This document shows, piece by piece, positions 22,965 to 30,801 of a DNA stretch of 49,746 nt. The notes beneath the pieces were generated by a model. It had not been told where the DNA came from. It did no database searches and saw only the letters and a program-made list of their open reading frames with translations. The DNA comes from Anaerolineae bacterium (GTDB lineage Bacteria; Chloroflexota; Anaerolineae; Aggregatilineales; Phototrophicaceae), in contig JAJECX010000019.1 of NCBI GenBank assembly GCA_022821805.1, forward strand, positions 1 to 49,746, written 5' to 3'. The position numbers were made by a program, and so were the translations under genes. Each line of letters starts with the position of its first letter. Within the stretch, counting starts at the first letter, position 1.

Positions 22965-23037
22965 GGGCGATTCACAGAATCGCCCCTACCGTAGGCAATT
23001 GTTTGAATTACGGTAGGGGCGACCAACCTGGTCGCCC
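22965..23037. repeat. head-to-head REP pair (BIME-like)
   Basis: A minus-strand copy (22965-22989; arms GGGCGATT/AATCGCCC) faces a plus-strand copy (23013-23037; arms GGGCGACC/GGTCGCCC). Their heads extend into a perfect 13-bp inverted repeat, CGCCCCTACCGTA against TACGGTAGGGGCG, around about 15 bases. Such inverted pairs are called BIMEs in enterobacteria. The pair ends 29 bases before the permease gene. Confidence 0.85.
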
Positions 23038-23066
23038 GTCGCGCGAAGGGATGAGGCTGGCGCCAG

Positions 23067-25613
23067 ATGCCCTCAATTATCATTCGACTCGCCCTGCGCT
23101 ACATCAGCCGACGCCTTTTTCAGAGCAGCATGTTCGCGCTCGGCGTCGCGCTGGGCGTCGCCGTCGTTGTCGCCATCGACATCGCCAACGTGTCGGCCAG
23201 CCGCGCCTTCACCCTCAGCAGCGAGAGCCTCGTCGGCCGCGCCACCCATCAAATCGTCGGCGGACCCAACGGCTTCGACTCCAGTTTGTATGCGCATCTT
23301 CGCATCAAGCTAGGCATCAAGCGCAGCGCGCCGGTCGTGACCGAATTCGTGCGCATTGCCGGGGGCGACCAGGCGCTGCGCCTGCTCGGCGTCGATCCCT
23401 TGGCCGAGCCGCCATTCCGCTCCTATCTGGCCGACGAAAACGAAGAAGTCAATTACGCCGCCCTCAACCGCCTCATCGCCGAGCCAGGCGCCGTCGTCAT
23501 CAGCGAAGCGCTGGCGGGGCGGATGGGGCTGGCGCTGGAAAGCGAAATTCAGATCAGCGCGGGCGGACGCTTCAGCCCAGCGAAGGTCGTTGGCATCTTG
23601 AAACCAAGGGACAGCGCCAGCCGCCAAGCCCTTGATGATGTCATCATCTGCGATATCGCCAGCGCGCAAGAGATCGTCGGCTTGAGCGGGCGGCTCAGCC
23701 GTATTGATCTCATACTTGATGAGGGCGAAATTGACGCGCTCGGCGCTGCGCTCCCCGTCGGCGTCCAATTGACCGATGTCAAGGGTGAAAACGCGCTGGA
23801 TCAGATGATCGCCGCTTTCGAGCTCAACCTGCAGGCGATGAGCTTTCTGGCGCTCGTCGTTGGTCTCTTCCTCATCTACAACACCGTGACCTTCAGCGTC
23901 GTGCAGCGGCGCGGCGCGCTAGGCATCATGCGTTCGCTTGGCGCGACGCGGGACTTAATCTTCCGCTTTATCTTGCTGGAAGCTTTCATTCTTGGCGTCG
24001 TCGGCGCCGCGCTCGGCTTGGCGCTGGGCATCATATTCGGGCGCGGAACGGTGGCGCTTGTCTCGCAGACGATCAGCGATCTATATTTCAGCGTCGACGT
24101 CCAGCGCATCAGCGTGCCGCCGCTCACCTTGCTGAAAGGCGCCGCCATCGGCTTGGGCGCCAGTTTGCTGGCGGCTTCCATCCCCTCCTGGGATGCCACG
24201 CGAACGCCACCGGCTGGCGTCATGCGACGCTCGGACGAGGAAGAAAGCGCACGTCGTCTGCTGCCCTTCACCACCGCCGGCGCGATCTTGCTGAACCTGC
24301 TTGGGCTGCTCTTGCTGCTGGCGCCCGAGGGGCTGGCGCTTAGCTTCGCCGCCTTGATGTGCATCATCGTCGGCGGCGCCCTCTTGACACCGGTCGCGCT
24401 GATCCTGCTGATGCGGCTCTTGCTGCCGCTGGCGGCCGCGCTATTCGGCGTATTGGGGCGGCTGGCGGCGCGCTCCATTACCCGCTCCTTGAGCCGCACG
24501 TCGGTGGCGGTCGCCGCGCTGACCATCGCTGTAAGCGTCATCGTCGGCGTCAGTGTCATGATTGGCAGCTTTCGCGGCACCGTCGCCGATTGGCTGCGCA
24601 CGTCGTTGGGCGCGCAGATCTACGTTTCGCCGCCGCTCTTCGCCTCCAACAACGCCAGCGTCGATGTCGAAAGACGCGTGAAAGAGATTGCGCTCTCCGC
24701 GCCCGGCGTCAAAACCGTCTCCGCCGCGCGCCACGTCACGGTCATCGCGCCTGACTTCCCCGATATGCCGCCGGTCAATCTCCTGGCCAGCGATTTCGAT
24801 ATCGCTGGCGACAATCGCAGCTTCAAATGGAGCAAGGTCTCTGTCGCCGAACATCAAGCGGCGCTTGATCAAGGGCTGGTGATGGTCAGCGAGTCCTTCG
24901 CCTTCCGCCGCGGCATCGCCGAAAACAACAATCGCATCACCTTGAATACCGATCGTGGTCCGCGAGAATTTGAAGTATTCGGCGTCTACTATGATTACAG
25001 CACCGACCAGGGTGTGCTTTATATCGCGCGCTCGGTTTATGACCAGTACTTTGACGATCCCTTCATCAGCTCGCTCGGCATATTCACCGAGGCGGAAGCC
25101 GATATCGCCGCCGTCATCGCTGAACTGCGGGCGCGCCTGGTCGAATTTGATCTGCTGGCGCAGGACAACGCGAGCTTGCGGGCGGGCGCGCTCGAAGTCT
25201 TCGACCGCACCTTCGCCATCACCGTCGCCCTGCGCCTGCTCACGACGCTGGTCGCCTTCATCGGCATACTTTCGGCGCTGATGGCGCTGCAACTGGAGTA
25301 CGCGCGCGAATACGGCGTCATGCGCGCCTCGGGCATGACCGCGCCGCAGTTGACCGGATACGCCATCATTCAAACCGGGCTGATGGGCTTGGTCGCCGGT
25401 CTGTTGGCTTTGCCGATCGGCGTCGTGACATCGCTGGTATTAACCCACGTGATCAACCAGCGATCTTTCGGCTGGACAATGGAATTCAGCCTGCAGCCGT
25501 CGGTCTTTGTTGAGGCGCTGCTGGTGGCGCTTGCCGCGGCGCTCTTGGCTGGCGCCTACCCAGCCTTTTTCCTGGGGCGGCTCAAACCAGCCGACGCCCT
25601 GCGCAGCGAGTGA
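23067..25613 (+). CDS. FtsX-type ABC transporter permease (MacB/LolE-like, two FtsX domains)
   Basis: An 848-residue membrane protein with a duplicated architecture. It has an N-terminal helix (about 17-40), a MacB-type extracytoplasmic domain, then an FtsX domain with three helices (around 255-370). A central pair of helices follows (about 405-460), then another helix near 480-500, a second extracytoplasmic domain and a C-terminal FtsX domain (about 720-840). This group moves lipids, lipoproteins or peptides, or works as a mechanotransmission device; it needs a separate ATPase, which is not encoded here. The last 13 codons (LGRLKPADALRSE) are duplicated at 28930-28971, beyond an inserted cassette. 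A head-to-head REP pair lies just upstream. Confidence 0.88.
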   Translation: MPSIIIRLALRYISRRLFQSSMFALGVALGVAVVVAIDIANVSASRAFTLSSESLVGRATHQIVGGPNGFDSSLYAHLRIKLGIKRSAPVVTEFVRIAGGDQALRLLGVDPLAEPPFRSYLADENEEVNYAALNRLIAEPGAVVISEALAGRMGLALESEIQISAGGRFSPAKVVGILKPRDSASRQALDDVIICDIASAQEIVGLSGRLSRIDLILDEGEIDALGAALPVGVQLTDVKGENALDQMIAAFELNLQAMSFLALVVGLFLIYNTVTFSVVQRRGALGIMRSLGATRDLIFRFILLEAFILGVVGAALGLALGIIFGRGTVALVSQTISDLYFSVDVQRISVPPLTLLKGAAIGLGASLLAASIPSWDATRTPPAGVMRRSDEEESARRLLPFTTAGAILLNLLGLLLLLAPEGLALSFAALMCIIVGGALLTPVALILLMRLLLPLAAALFGVLGRLAARSITRSLSRTSVAVAALTIAVSVIVGVSVMIGSFRGTVADWLRTSLGAQIYVSPPLFASNNASVDVERRVKEIALSAPGVKTVSAARHVTVIAPDFPDMPPVNLLASDFDIAGDNRSFKWSKVSVAEHQAALDQGLVMVSESFAFRRGIAENNNRITLNTDRGPREFEVFGVYYDYSTDQGVLYIARSVYDQYFDDPFISSLGIFTEAEADIAAVIAELRARLVEFDLLAQDNASLRAGALEVFDRTFAITVALRLLTTLVAFIGILSALMALQLEYAREYGVMRASGMTAPQLTGYAIIQTGLMGLVAGLLALPIGVVTSLVLTHVINQRSFGWTMEFSLQPSVFVEALLVALAAALLAGAYPAFFLGRLKPADALRSE
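25572..25613 (+). repeat. direct repeat, left copy (permease 3' end)
   Basis: These 42 bases encode the permease C-terminus LGRLKPADALRSE and its TGA stop. They match 28930-28971 at 39 of 42 positions. All three differences are synonymous (CCA/CCG, GCC/GCT, TGA/TAA). The repeat delimits the left side of the inserted cassette. Confidence 0.9.
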
Positions 25614-25618
25614 CTAAT

Positions 25619-26605
25619 TTAGATACTGTTGGCATGGTCTAGAGCATTATCAATCGTCTCATTTATGCGTTCAGCGAAACTCATTTGCGGTAATGGATAC
25701 GATTCCAAGAGTTGCACGATTCTCAATCGGTCAATTAAGATCGCGTCATGAATCCTGTGCCTCTTGTACCAACCACCGCTAGTATCTCTAAAGCAAAAAG
25801 GAATAAAGATTGCGTTTACAGGTCGTGCGGTAAACCGTATCAGTTGACTCCATTTGTTGAAGGCCGACGAACTTTGTTTTTCTTCCCAATCTTCTGTGCA
25901 TGCGCATTGCCCGAATACGATAATCATGCCAGAGATACTATCGGTAGGTGGGAGCCAGCCGACGATGTCAAGTCCTTCATCACCTGTGTCCGTCCTTGCA
26001 AATGTATCGCATAGTATTAGCAATTCATCACGTAGGTCTTGGGCTAACCGTTTAATTTTGGCATATTTGTTACCAGTATATTGTGAAGACGAACCGGCGG
26101 CGAAGACATGCACGCGGGACTGATCGCCGAAATATTGCTTTAGTGCCAATGCACTGATCATCTCAAACGTGTTCCCAATGACATTGAAATCGGTGGGATT
26201 GAAGCATCGCAACGACGACGCCATTAATAGATAGAGGTATAGCTTGTGGATGTTAGTCAAGTTCTTCTTTAAGACCACGCGCTGCGTACTCTTGTCGAAG
26301 TAAAACGGATATAGCTCACGAAAAATCTCACCTCGACTTGCAATGTAATGAAACCATTCAAGTATACGAGTATGCTGCCTGTCAAACTTCTCGGCGTCAA
26401 TTTGCGAGAGTGTTTCATATTCGCTGTCTCTGTCCAATTCCGCACCCTGCTTGAAACGGAAATGTACGTCGTGAATGTCAACAGTTCTCTCTGGCTGAGC
26501 CAGACATAACATTTCAATGAAGTCTGCCTGAAGATAGGCTGACGACAACGGCGTGGGTGGCTTGTCCAGATTTCTCAACATGTTGGGATAATATGATTCC
26601 TTCAT
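25619..26605 (-). CDS. cassette protein with a PD-(D/E)xK-like pattern (putative nuclease)
   Basis: This 328-residue protein has no family name I can give with confidence. A Mrr-like nuclease pattern is visible: GNTFEMISALAL (E148) in a helix, GDEGLDIVGW (D209, D213), then a strand with GQCACTEDWEEK (Q233-C-A235). The usual lysine of QxK is replaced by alanine, and the nearby K243 may substitute. The C-terminal part (FIPFCFRD, AILIDRLRIVQLLES) looks globular. Its ATG overlaps the ParB-like gene stop (ATGA), so the two are translationally coupled. In context it would be the effector nuclease partnered with the C5 methyltransferase of the same cassette. The nuclease role is inferred from pattern and position. 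Confidence 0.55.
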   Translation of the reverse strand: MKESYYPNMLRNLDKPPTPLSSAYLQADFIEMLCLAQPERTVDIHDVHFRFKQGAELDRDSEYETLSQIDAEKFDRQHTRILEWFHYIASRGEIFRELYPFYFDKSTQRVVLKKNLTNIHKLYLYLLMASSLRCFNPTDFNVIGNTFEMISALALKQYFGDQSRVHVFAAGSSSQYTGNKYAKIKRLAQDLRDELLILCDTFARTDTGDEGLDIVGWLPPTDSISGMIIVFGQCACTEDWEEKQSSSAFNKWSQLIRFTARPVNAIFIPFCFRDTSGGWYKRHRIHDAILIDRLRIVQLLESYPLPQMSFAERINETIDNALDHANSI

Positions 26606-27696
26606 TGCTCGTCGCGTAGTCTCTGATTCAAAACGCTTTCCATATCTCGCGCCAAATACCTTATATCCTGCAGGCGGTCTTTGTCGCCCTCGTTTAGGCC
26701 TTCGCGCACGAGGTAAAGTTGACGCTGCGATTCCTGCAACTTGTCCTTTGCAACGCTCAACAAGCTGCGAAAGATTTCGGCGGGCATATCAGTGTACAAA
26801 AGCGCTTCCTGCAATGTACGACCATTTCGAAATTCGGTACGAGCCATTTCGTTTGCGACGACCTTGTTGAGATAACGGAAATTTCGTGACTCGCCTAAGC
26901 GAGTGCGCCCATCCTTTTTCTCGAAAATCCATCGGGTTAGCTCCTCAAGATTTTTCATGTCTAGGGTTAATTGATGCAAGTCTTGTGACGTGTTCAGTCC
27001 TAGGAAATCAACAATTCCCGGATGTCCAAGCGCGGTTGTTACCAGCGAGAACGCAATTGATTCTTCGTCAAGATCTTCTATTCCGTAGAAATCACGCTGT
27101 TCCATGTGTTCATACAATTTCAAGCCAGCAAGTATACGTTTAACGTAATCAACTCTGCTACCTATTACACGCGCCAACTGCTGGAACTTTCGGCTTTCCT
27201 CTACTCGGATAAACCTCGCAGACTGGCTGAGTTCCTGCAAGTAACGGGCTTTCGCCAGTGGACTCCACGATTTTATTCCAGTAACGTGACGATATCCCAA
27301 GTATTCGAGAATCTCGTCACGCGAGTTGTAGAGAATGCATGGTACGGTTGTAGGGAGTACACTTGATTCTTCGACGATTCTTTCGATGGTCTTCTTGCTA
27401 AAGTCAATAATATCTGGGTCGTGCAAAAGCCGTAGGGCGGCCAACCTCCTATTGCCTTCAACAACGGTATATTCGGAATCTCCGGCGTTGGTAACGAGGA
27501 GAGGTTCACCGCTGAAATATCCCTGCTCGCCAATAGACCGCATCAAATCGAGTATCCCGCCATCGTCACACATCCACTTTAGGATTTCCGCGTCGGTCGC
27601 CCCCTCAAGGCCGGTGGGCAACCTAGGATTGTCTTGATCAAACCTGAGCTCCCGTACTTCAAGGTAGCGGACTTGATTCTTTTGATCGACTCGCAT
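26602..27696 (-). CDS. ParB/sulfiredoxin-like domain protein of the cassette
   Basis: A 364-residue protein whose N-terminal about 130 residues resemble the ParB/Srx domain: LEVRELRFDQDNPRLP, LMRSIGEQGYFSGEPLLV, then the signature VVEGNRRLAALRLL with E80-G-N-R-R. That motif binds nucleotide (CTP in true ParB) or hydrolyses ATP in relatives. A middle helical region follows (KARYLQELSQ... VGSRVDYVKRIL, HTH-like), then a charged, coiled-coil-like C-terminus (KDKLQESQRQLYLVREGLNE). It is not next to a parA, so it is not a chromosome-partition protein. It lies 29 bases after the methyltransferase gene and overlaps the nuclease-like gene by 4 bases. A DNA-loading or switch role is possible but unproven. 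Confidence 0.75.
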   Translation of the reverse strand: MRVDQKNQVRYLEVRELRFDQDNPRLPTGLEGATDAEILKWMCDDGGILDLMRSIGEQGYFSGEPLLVTNAGDSEYTVVEGNRRLAALRLLHDPDIIDFSKKTIERIVEESSVLPTTVPCILYNSRDEILEYLGYRHVTGIKSWSPLAKARYLQELSQSARFIRVEESRKFQQLARVIGSRVDYVKRILAGLKLYEHMEQRDFYGIEDLDEESIAFSLVTTALGHPGIVDFLGLNTSQDLHQLTLDMKNLEELTRWIFEKKDGRTRLGESRNFRYLNKVVANEMARTEFRNGRTLQEALLYTDMPAEIFRSLLSVAKDKLQESQRQLYLVREGLNEGDKDRLQDIRYLARDMESVLNQRLRDEQ

Positions 27697-27725
27697 GGTG
27701 ACACTCCGAGGATTAGCTGGCGGTC

Positions 27726-28844
27726 CTAAATGTCGTACATAAGGTGAGTTTGAGAGAGTTCGCGAACCAATTTCTCGAATTCGATCCTTGGAAATCCAAA
27801 CACCTCGTATCTTATCTGATTTGCAATGACGGCGGCGAGTAGTGGAGGCACCGCGTTACCGATCTGTCCGCGAATGTCTGCAACCGTATTTCCCTCAAAA
27901 CTCCACCAGTCCGGAAATGTTTGTAGGCGCGCGCTCTCTCGTGGAGTCACTTCGCGTGGAAAAACTGGGTGAACATGTCCTTTTCCGCCACTTCGTGCTG
28001 AACCTGAAACTACCGTGAAGCTAGGTCTGTTCAAATCTAGCTTGTTAATTCGCGTCTTTGGATCTCTCTCCCCAGGTCTAAGACTTCTATATCGTTCGGC
28101 AATACGCCTGCTATGGCACCTACCGTGGTGATTTGGTGGATACTCCGATTCAGCGTCGGGCAGATCGCGGAACGCGTCGGCTACCGTTCGTCTGGTAAAG
28201 GGCCTTCCATCAACACTAGCGTTGTGTCCAACAACCGTAGGAATACACTTAATCATTTCGCCTTCTCTGCAGCCGAGCACAAAAATTCGCTCGCGATTTT
28301 GCGGCACACCGTAATCAGATGCATTCAGGCAGAACACTGATAACGTATACTTCAATCCGTGGGTCGGTTTCCGCATCTGCTCGAGGAGACTGTCATAAAA
28401 CTTGCCGCCGTCTATAGACTTCATTCCTTTTACATTCTCGAATATGAAAACCTTGGGCATGAGGCCGGCAAGCAGTCGTAAGTACTCGTCAACTAATTCG
28501 CCTCGCGGATCATTCTTGCCGTTTCGTGGACCGATAAAACTGAATGATTGACAGGGGGGACCTCCAATGAGCAGATCAACTTCACCTGGTATCATCCTAA
28601 TCGACTCAAGAATGTTAATTGACTCCAATTCTCTCACACAGCTTTGAATAACAGTCGCATTCTGCATAAACGACTTATCCAGGTCTAAAGACTTCCTCAT
28701 ATTCGTGCGCAATGTCTTGCAACAAGCAGCATTGATATCTGTTGCAAAAAGCGTACTGAAGCCTGCCGCTTCAATTCCAAGATCGAACCCTCCGCCTCCT
28801 GAAAACAGCGATACCGCTTTCAACTTTGATTGGCTCCGTTTCAA
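27726..28844 (-). CDS. DNA (cytosine-5-)-methyltransferase
   Basis: A 372-residue C5 methyltransferase. Motif I is VSLFSGGGGFDLGIEAAGF (11-29), motif IV GGPPCQSFSFIGPRNGKNDP with catalytic C98, motif VI FENVKGM (ENV 136-138), motif VIII QNRERIFVLG and motif X QIGNAVPPLLA. The target-recognition part lies between about residues 205 and 300. The start is a TTG at 28844: an in-frame stop lies just upstream and AGAGGT precedes the TTG by about 8 bases. TATAAT on the minus strand (28890-28885) could be its -10 element, though the nearby TTGACA is too close to serve with it. It heads the three-gene cassette and would protect host DNA from the associated nuclease-like protein. Confidence 0.93.
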   Translation of the reverse strand: MKRSQSKLKAVSLFSGGGGFDLGIEAAGFSTLFATDINAACCKTLRTNMRKSLDLDKSFMQNATVIQSCVRELESINILESIRMIPGEVDLLIGGPPCQSFSFIGPRNGKNDPRGELVDEYLRLLAGLMPKVFIFENVKGMKSIDGGKFYDSLLEQMRKPTHGLKYTLSVFCLNASDYGVPQNRERIFVLGCREGEMIKCIPTVVGHNASVDGRPFTRRTVADAFRDLPDAESEYPPNHHGRCHSRRIAERYRSLRPGERDPKTRINKLDLNRPSFTVVSGSARSGGKGHVHPVFPREVTPRESARLQTFPDWWSFEGNTVADIRGQIGNAVPPLLAAVIANQIRYEVFGFPRIEFEKLVRELSQTHLMYDI

Positions 28845-28929
28845 AGCTATCGACCTCTAATTGAACTCTCAATTCCAATGGTACATTATAGCGCAAGTGT
28901 CAAAATGGTTATACGGAATCTCGTCTACA

Positions 28930-28971
28930 CTGGGGCGGCTCAAACCGGCTGACGCCCTGCGCAGCGAGTAA
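28930..28971 (+). repeat. direct repeat, right copy (detached permease 3' end)
   Basis: This copy still encodes LGRLKPADALRSE and a stop (TAA), but is preceded by unrelated sequence. It differs from 25572-25613 only at three synonymous positions. It marks the right border of the cassette and probably is the original gene end, displaced by insertion. Confidence 0.9.
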
Positions 28972-28997
28972 GCGTCAGTAATCAAGGAGTTATTGAG

Positions 28998-29477
28998 ATG
29001 AAGGGTCTTCCCAATGAGTGGCTGCTAGAGGGATTGGAACATTCCTGCAAGACGCTGGGGCACATCCTAGCAGACCTCACGCAAGAGCAGGCGCGGACGA
29101 TCAGGGACGGCGACGATGGCTGGAACGTGCTCGAAATCCTCTGCCATCTGCGCGATTATCAAGCGATCTTCGCCGAGCGCATCCGGCGCATCCTCGACGA
29201 AGACATGCCGATCTTCAGGCCTTATGACGAAAGCGCGCGGCTGAGGTTGGTGGTCGAAAATGATTACGCCAATCAAGACTTGCGCGCGATCTTCGCCGAT
29301 TATACCGCGACGCGCCGCCGAATGATTGACCTTCTCGCCTCGCTTGACGAGGACCAGTGGCAGCGTGAAGGCGGTTTCGCCGTCGATGATATCGTCGACC
29401 TGACCATGCCGGTTGTCCACACGCTGCTGCACGAAGCCGATCACACTGAGCAGATCGCGCGCATCCTGCGGCTTTAG
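28998..29477 (+). CDS. DinB-family protein
   Basis: A 159-residue four-helix protein of the DinB/YfiT-like (DfsB) superfamily. Family signs are W-N-V-L-E-I-L-C-H-L-R-D-Y with a metal-type His, a central ATRRRMIDLLASLDEDQW, and HTLLHEADHTEQIARI, whose HEADH supplies the other metal ligands. DinB proteins are metal-binding thiol-transferase-like enzymes of mostly unknown substrate. AAGGAG lies eight bases before the ATG. It starts 27 bases after the displaced permease end, so before the cassette arrived it was probably in the permease operon. Confidence 0.88.
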   Translation: MKGLPNEWLLEGLEHSCKTLGHILADLTQEQARTIRDGDDGWNVLEILCHLRDYQAIFAERIRRILDEDMPIFRPYDESARLRLVVENDYANQDLRAIFADYTATRRRMIDLLASLDEDQWQREGGFAVDDIVDLTMPVVHTLLHEADHTEQIARILRL

Positions 29478-29513
29478 CAGTGTTGTGTTGCCTGACCCGA
29501 TTCTGGGTGTCTT

Positions 29514-29538
29514 GTAGGTGCGAGACTTGTTTCGCCCT
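29514..29538 (+). repeat. degenerate REP-like palindrome
   Basis: GTAG followed by GTGCGAG, ACTTGTT and TCGCCCT resembles the copy at 30678 (GTAG, GGGCGAG, ACTTGG, CTCGCCC), with arm mutations. It lies after the DinB gene stop. Confidence 0.5.
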
Positions 29539-29639
29539 CCCGCCATCATCATGCCCGCCAACTCGACCCTTGACCCATCCGGCGGCGCGCAAACTATCCG
29601 ATATTGGATACTTGCTGCGGGCTATGGCAAGATAGACGC

Positions 29640-30659
29640 ATGAAGGCTCTTGTCACTGGCGCCACCGGCTTCGTCGGCTCGCATCTCACGCGTCTGCTCA
29701 TCGAATCGGGTCATTGCGCGCGCGCGCTCTATCGCTCGGAGAAAAAGCTTGCCGTTTTCGCTGGACTGGATGTGGAAACCATCGCCGGCGACCTGGACGA
29801 TATCGCCATCCTGGAGGAAGCCTGCGCCGGCTGCGATGTGGTCTTCCATGTCGCCGCCAAAGCCGATTATTGGAAAGACGACGACCGCGATTCGCTCTGG
29901 CGAATCAACGTCGAGGGCACGCGCAATCTGCTTACCGCCGCCCAATCCGCTGGCGTCCGGCGCGTCATTTTCACCAGCAGCGCCTCGACCATCGGCATCC
30001 GCCCGGGGACGGAAAAGGCTGACGAAAGCGATGCCTTTAATCTATCGCCGGAGCGCTTCTTATACGCTTGGAGCAAGGTCAATGCGGAGGCAATCGCCGC
30101 CGAGTTTGTCGCCGAGGGCATGGATATTGTTACGCTAAACCCGACGGTCATCATCGGTCCCGGCGATCTCAACGCCATCTCCGGCAGCTTCATCCTGGAG
30201 ACGGCGCGTTTGCAGTGGCTGACACCGATATCCTCCGGCGGCTTGGCGGTTATTGATGTGCGAGATGTGGCGCGCGCCCATCTGGCCGCTGTCGAGCGCG
30301 GACGCCGCGGCGAGCGCTATATTCTCAACTGCGCCAATCTATCGTATCGCGAGTGGTTTGGCATGATCGCGGCCGCTTGTGGCGTGACGCCGCCGGTATT
30401 CGCGATGTCCGACCTGTTGCTGGAGCCGACGGCGCGCTTCATTGAGCTGCTGCGGGCGCTGGGCTTACAAACGCCGATGGACGCCGATCAGACGCGGCTC
30501 GGCAGCGCCCACGTCTATTTTGATGGCGGCAAGGCGCGGCGCGTGCTTGGCGCTCCCCAAGTCGATATCCCAAGCAGTTTGCGCGATACCTACGATTGGT
30601 ACGAGCGAAACGGTTACATCAAGCGCGACTGGCTGACGCGCTTGATCGGCTTGCTTTAG
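29640..30659 (+). CDS. NAD-dependent epimerase/dehydratase (HpnA/DFR-like SDR)
   Basis: A 339-residue extended short-chain dehydrogenase. The Rossmann motif GATGFVGSHL is at residues 6-15. FHVAAKADYWKDDDRDSLWR, NVEGTRNLLTAAQ, FTSSASTIGI and the catalytic Y-x3-K in LYAWSKVNAEAIA are all present. VTLNPTVIIGPGDLNA is characteristic of the dihydroflavonol-reductase/HpnA group, which acts on sugars or steroid- and flavonoid-like ketones; hopanoid-associated HpnA is a fair guess. The ATG at 29640 is favoured because the glycine motif follows immediately. A REP copy lies 19 bases past its stop. Confidence 0.88.
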   Translation: MKALVTGATGFVGSHLTRLLIESGHCARALYRSEKKLAVFAGLDVETIAGDLDDIAILEEACAGCDVVFHVAAKADYWKDDDRDSLWRINVEGTRNLLTAAQSAGVRRVIFTSSASTIGIRPGTEKADESDAFNLSPERFLYAWSKVNAEAIAAEFVAEGMDIVTLNPTVIIGPGDLNAISGSFILETARLQWLTPISSGGLAVIDVRDVARAHLAAVERGRRGERYILNCANLSYREWFGMIAAACGVTPPVFAMSDLLLEPTARFIELLRALGLQTPMDADQTRLGSAHVYFDGGKARRVLGAPQVDIPSSLRDTYDWYERNGYIKRDWLTRLIGLL

Positions 30660-30677
30660 CGGTGTATTGACGATCTT

Positions 30678-30701
30678 GTAGGGGCGAGACTTGGCTCGCC
30701 C
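30678..30701 (+). repeat. REP-like palindrome (GGGCGAG variant)
   Basis: GTAG head, arm GGGCGAG (30682-30688), loop ACTTGG, arm CTCGCCC (30695-30701). The arm change C to G is compensated on the other side, so the fold is preserved. Further degenerate pieces and GTGTCTACGCG follow to about 30790. Confidence 0.8.
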
Positions 30702-30801
30702 TAAAACTCACCACTTCGTCCCTTTAGTCTTGTCTAAGGGCGACAAATGAGGGATGTCGCAGGTCTGTGTCAAAGGTCAGTGTCTACGCGACCAGCGCAA
30801 C

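Larger units (their letters stand above)
25614..28929. mobile_element. 3.3-kb inserted methyltransferase/ParB/nuclease cassette
   Basis: The segment between the 42-bp direct repeats is visibly AT-richer than both flanks. It holds exactly three genes on the minus strand and leaves the permease gene intact at its left edge; the first cassette stop lies 5 bases past the permease stop. This is the layout of site-specific integration into the 3' end of a gene, where the element supplies a replacement end. It carries no recombinase, so it is either mobilised in trans or arrived by homologous exchange. Limits are given by the repeats. Confidence 0.7.

Noticed and set aside
28885..28910. TTGACA with TATAAT as a full promoter for the methyltransferase gene
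   Set aside because: The two boxes are only seven bases apart, far too close for one promoter. Only the -10 is kept as a candidate.
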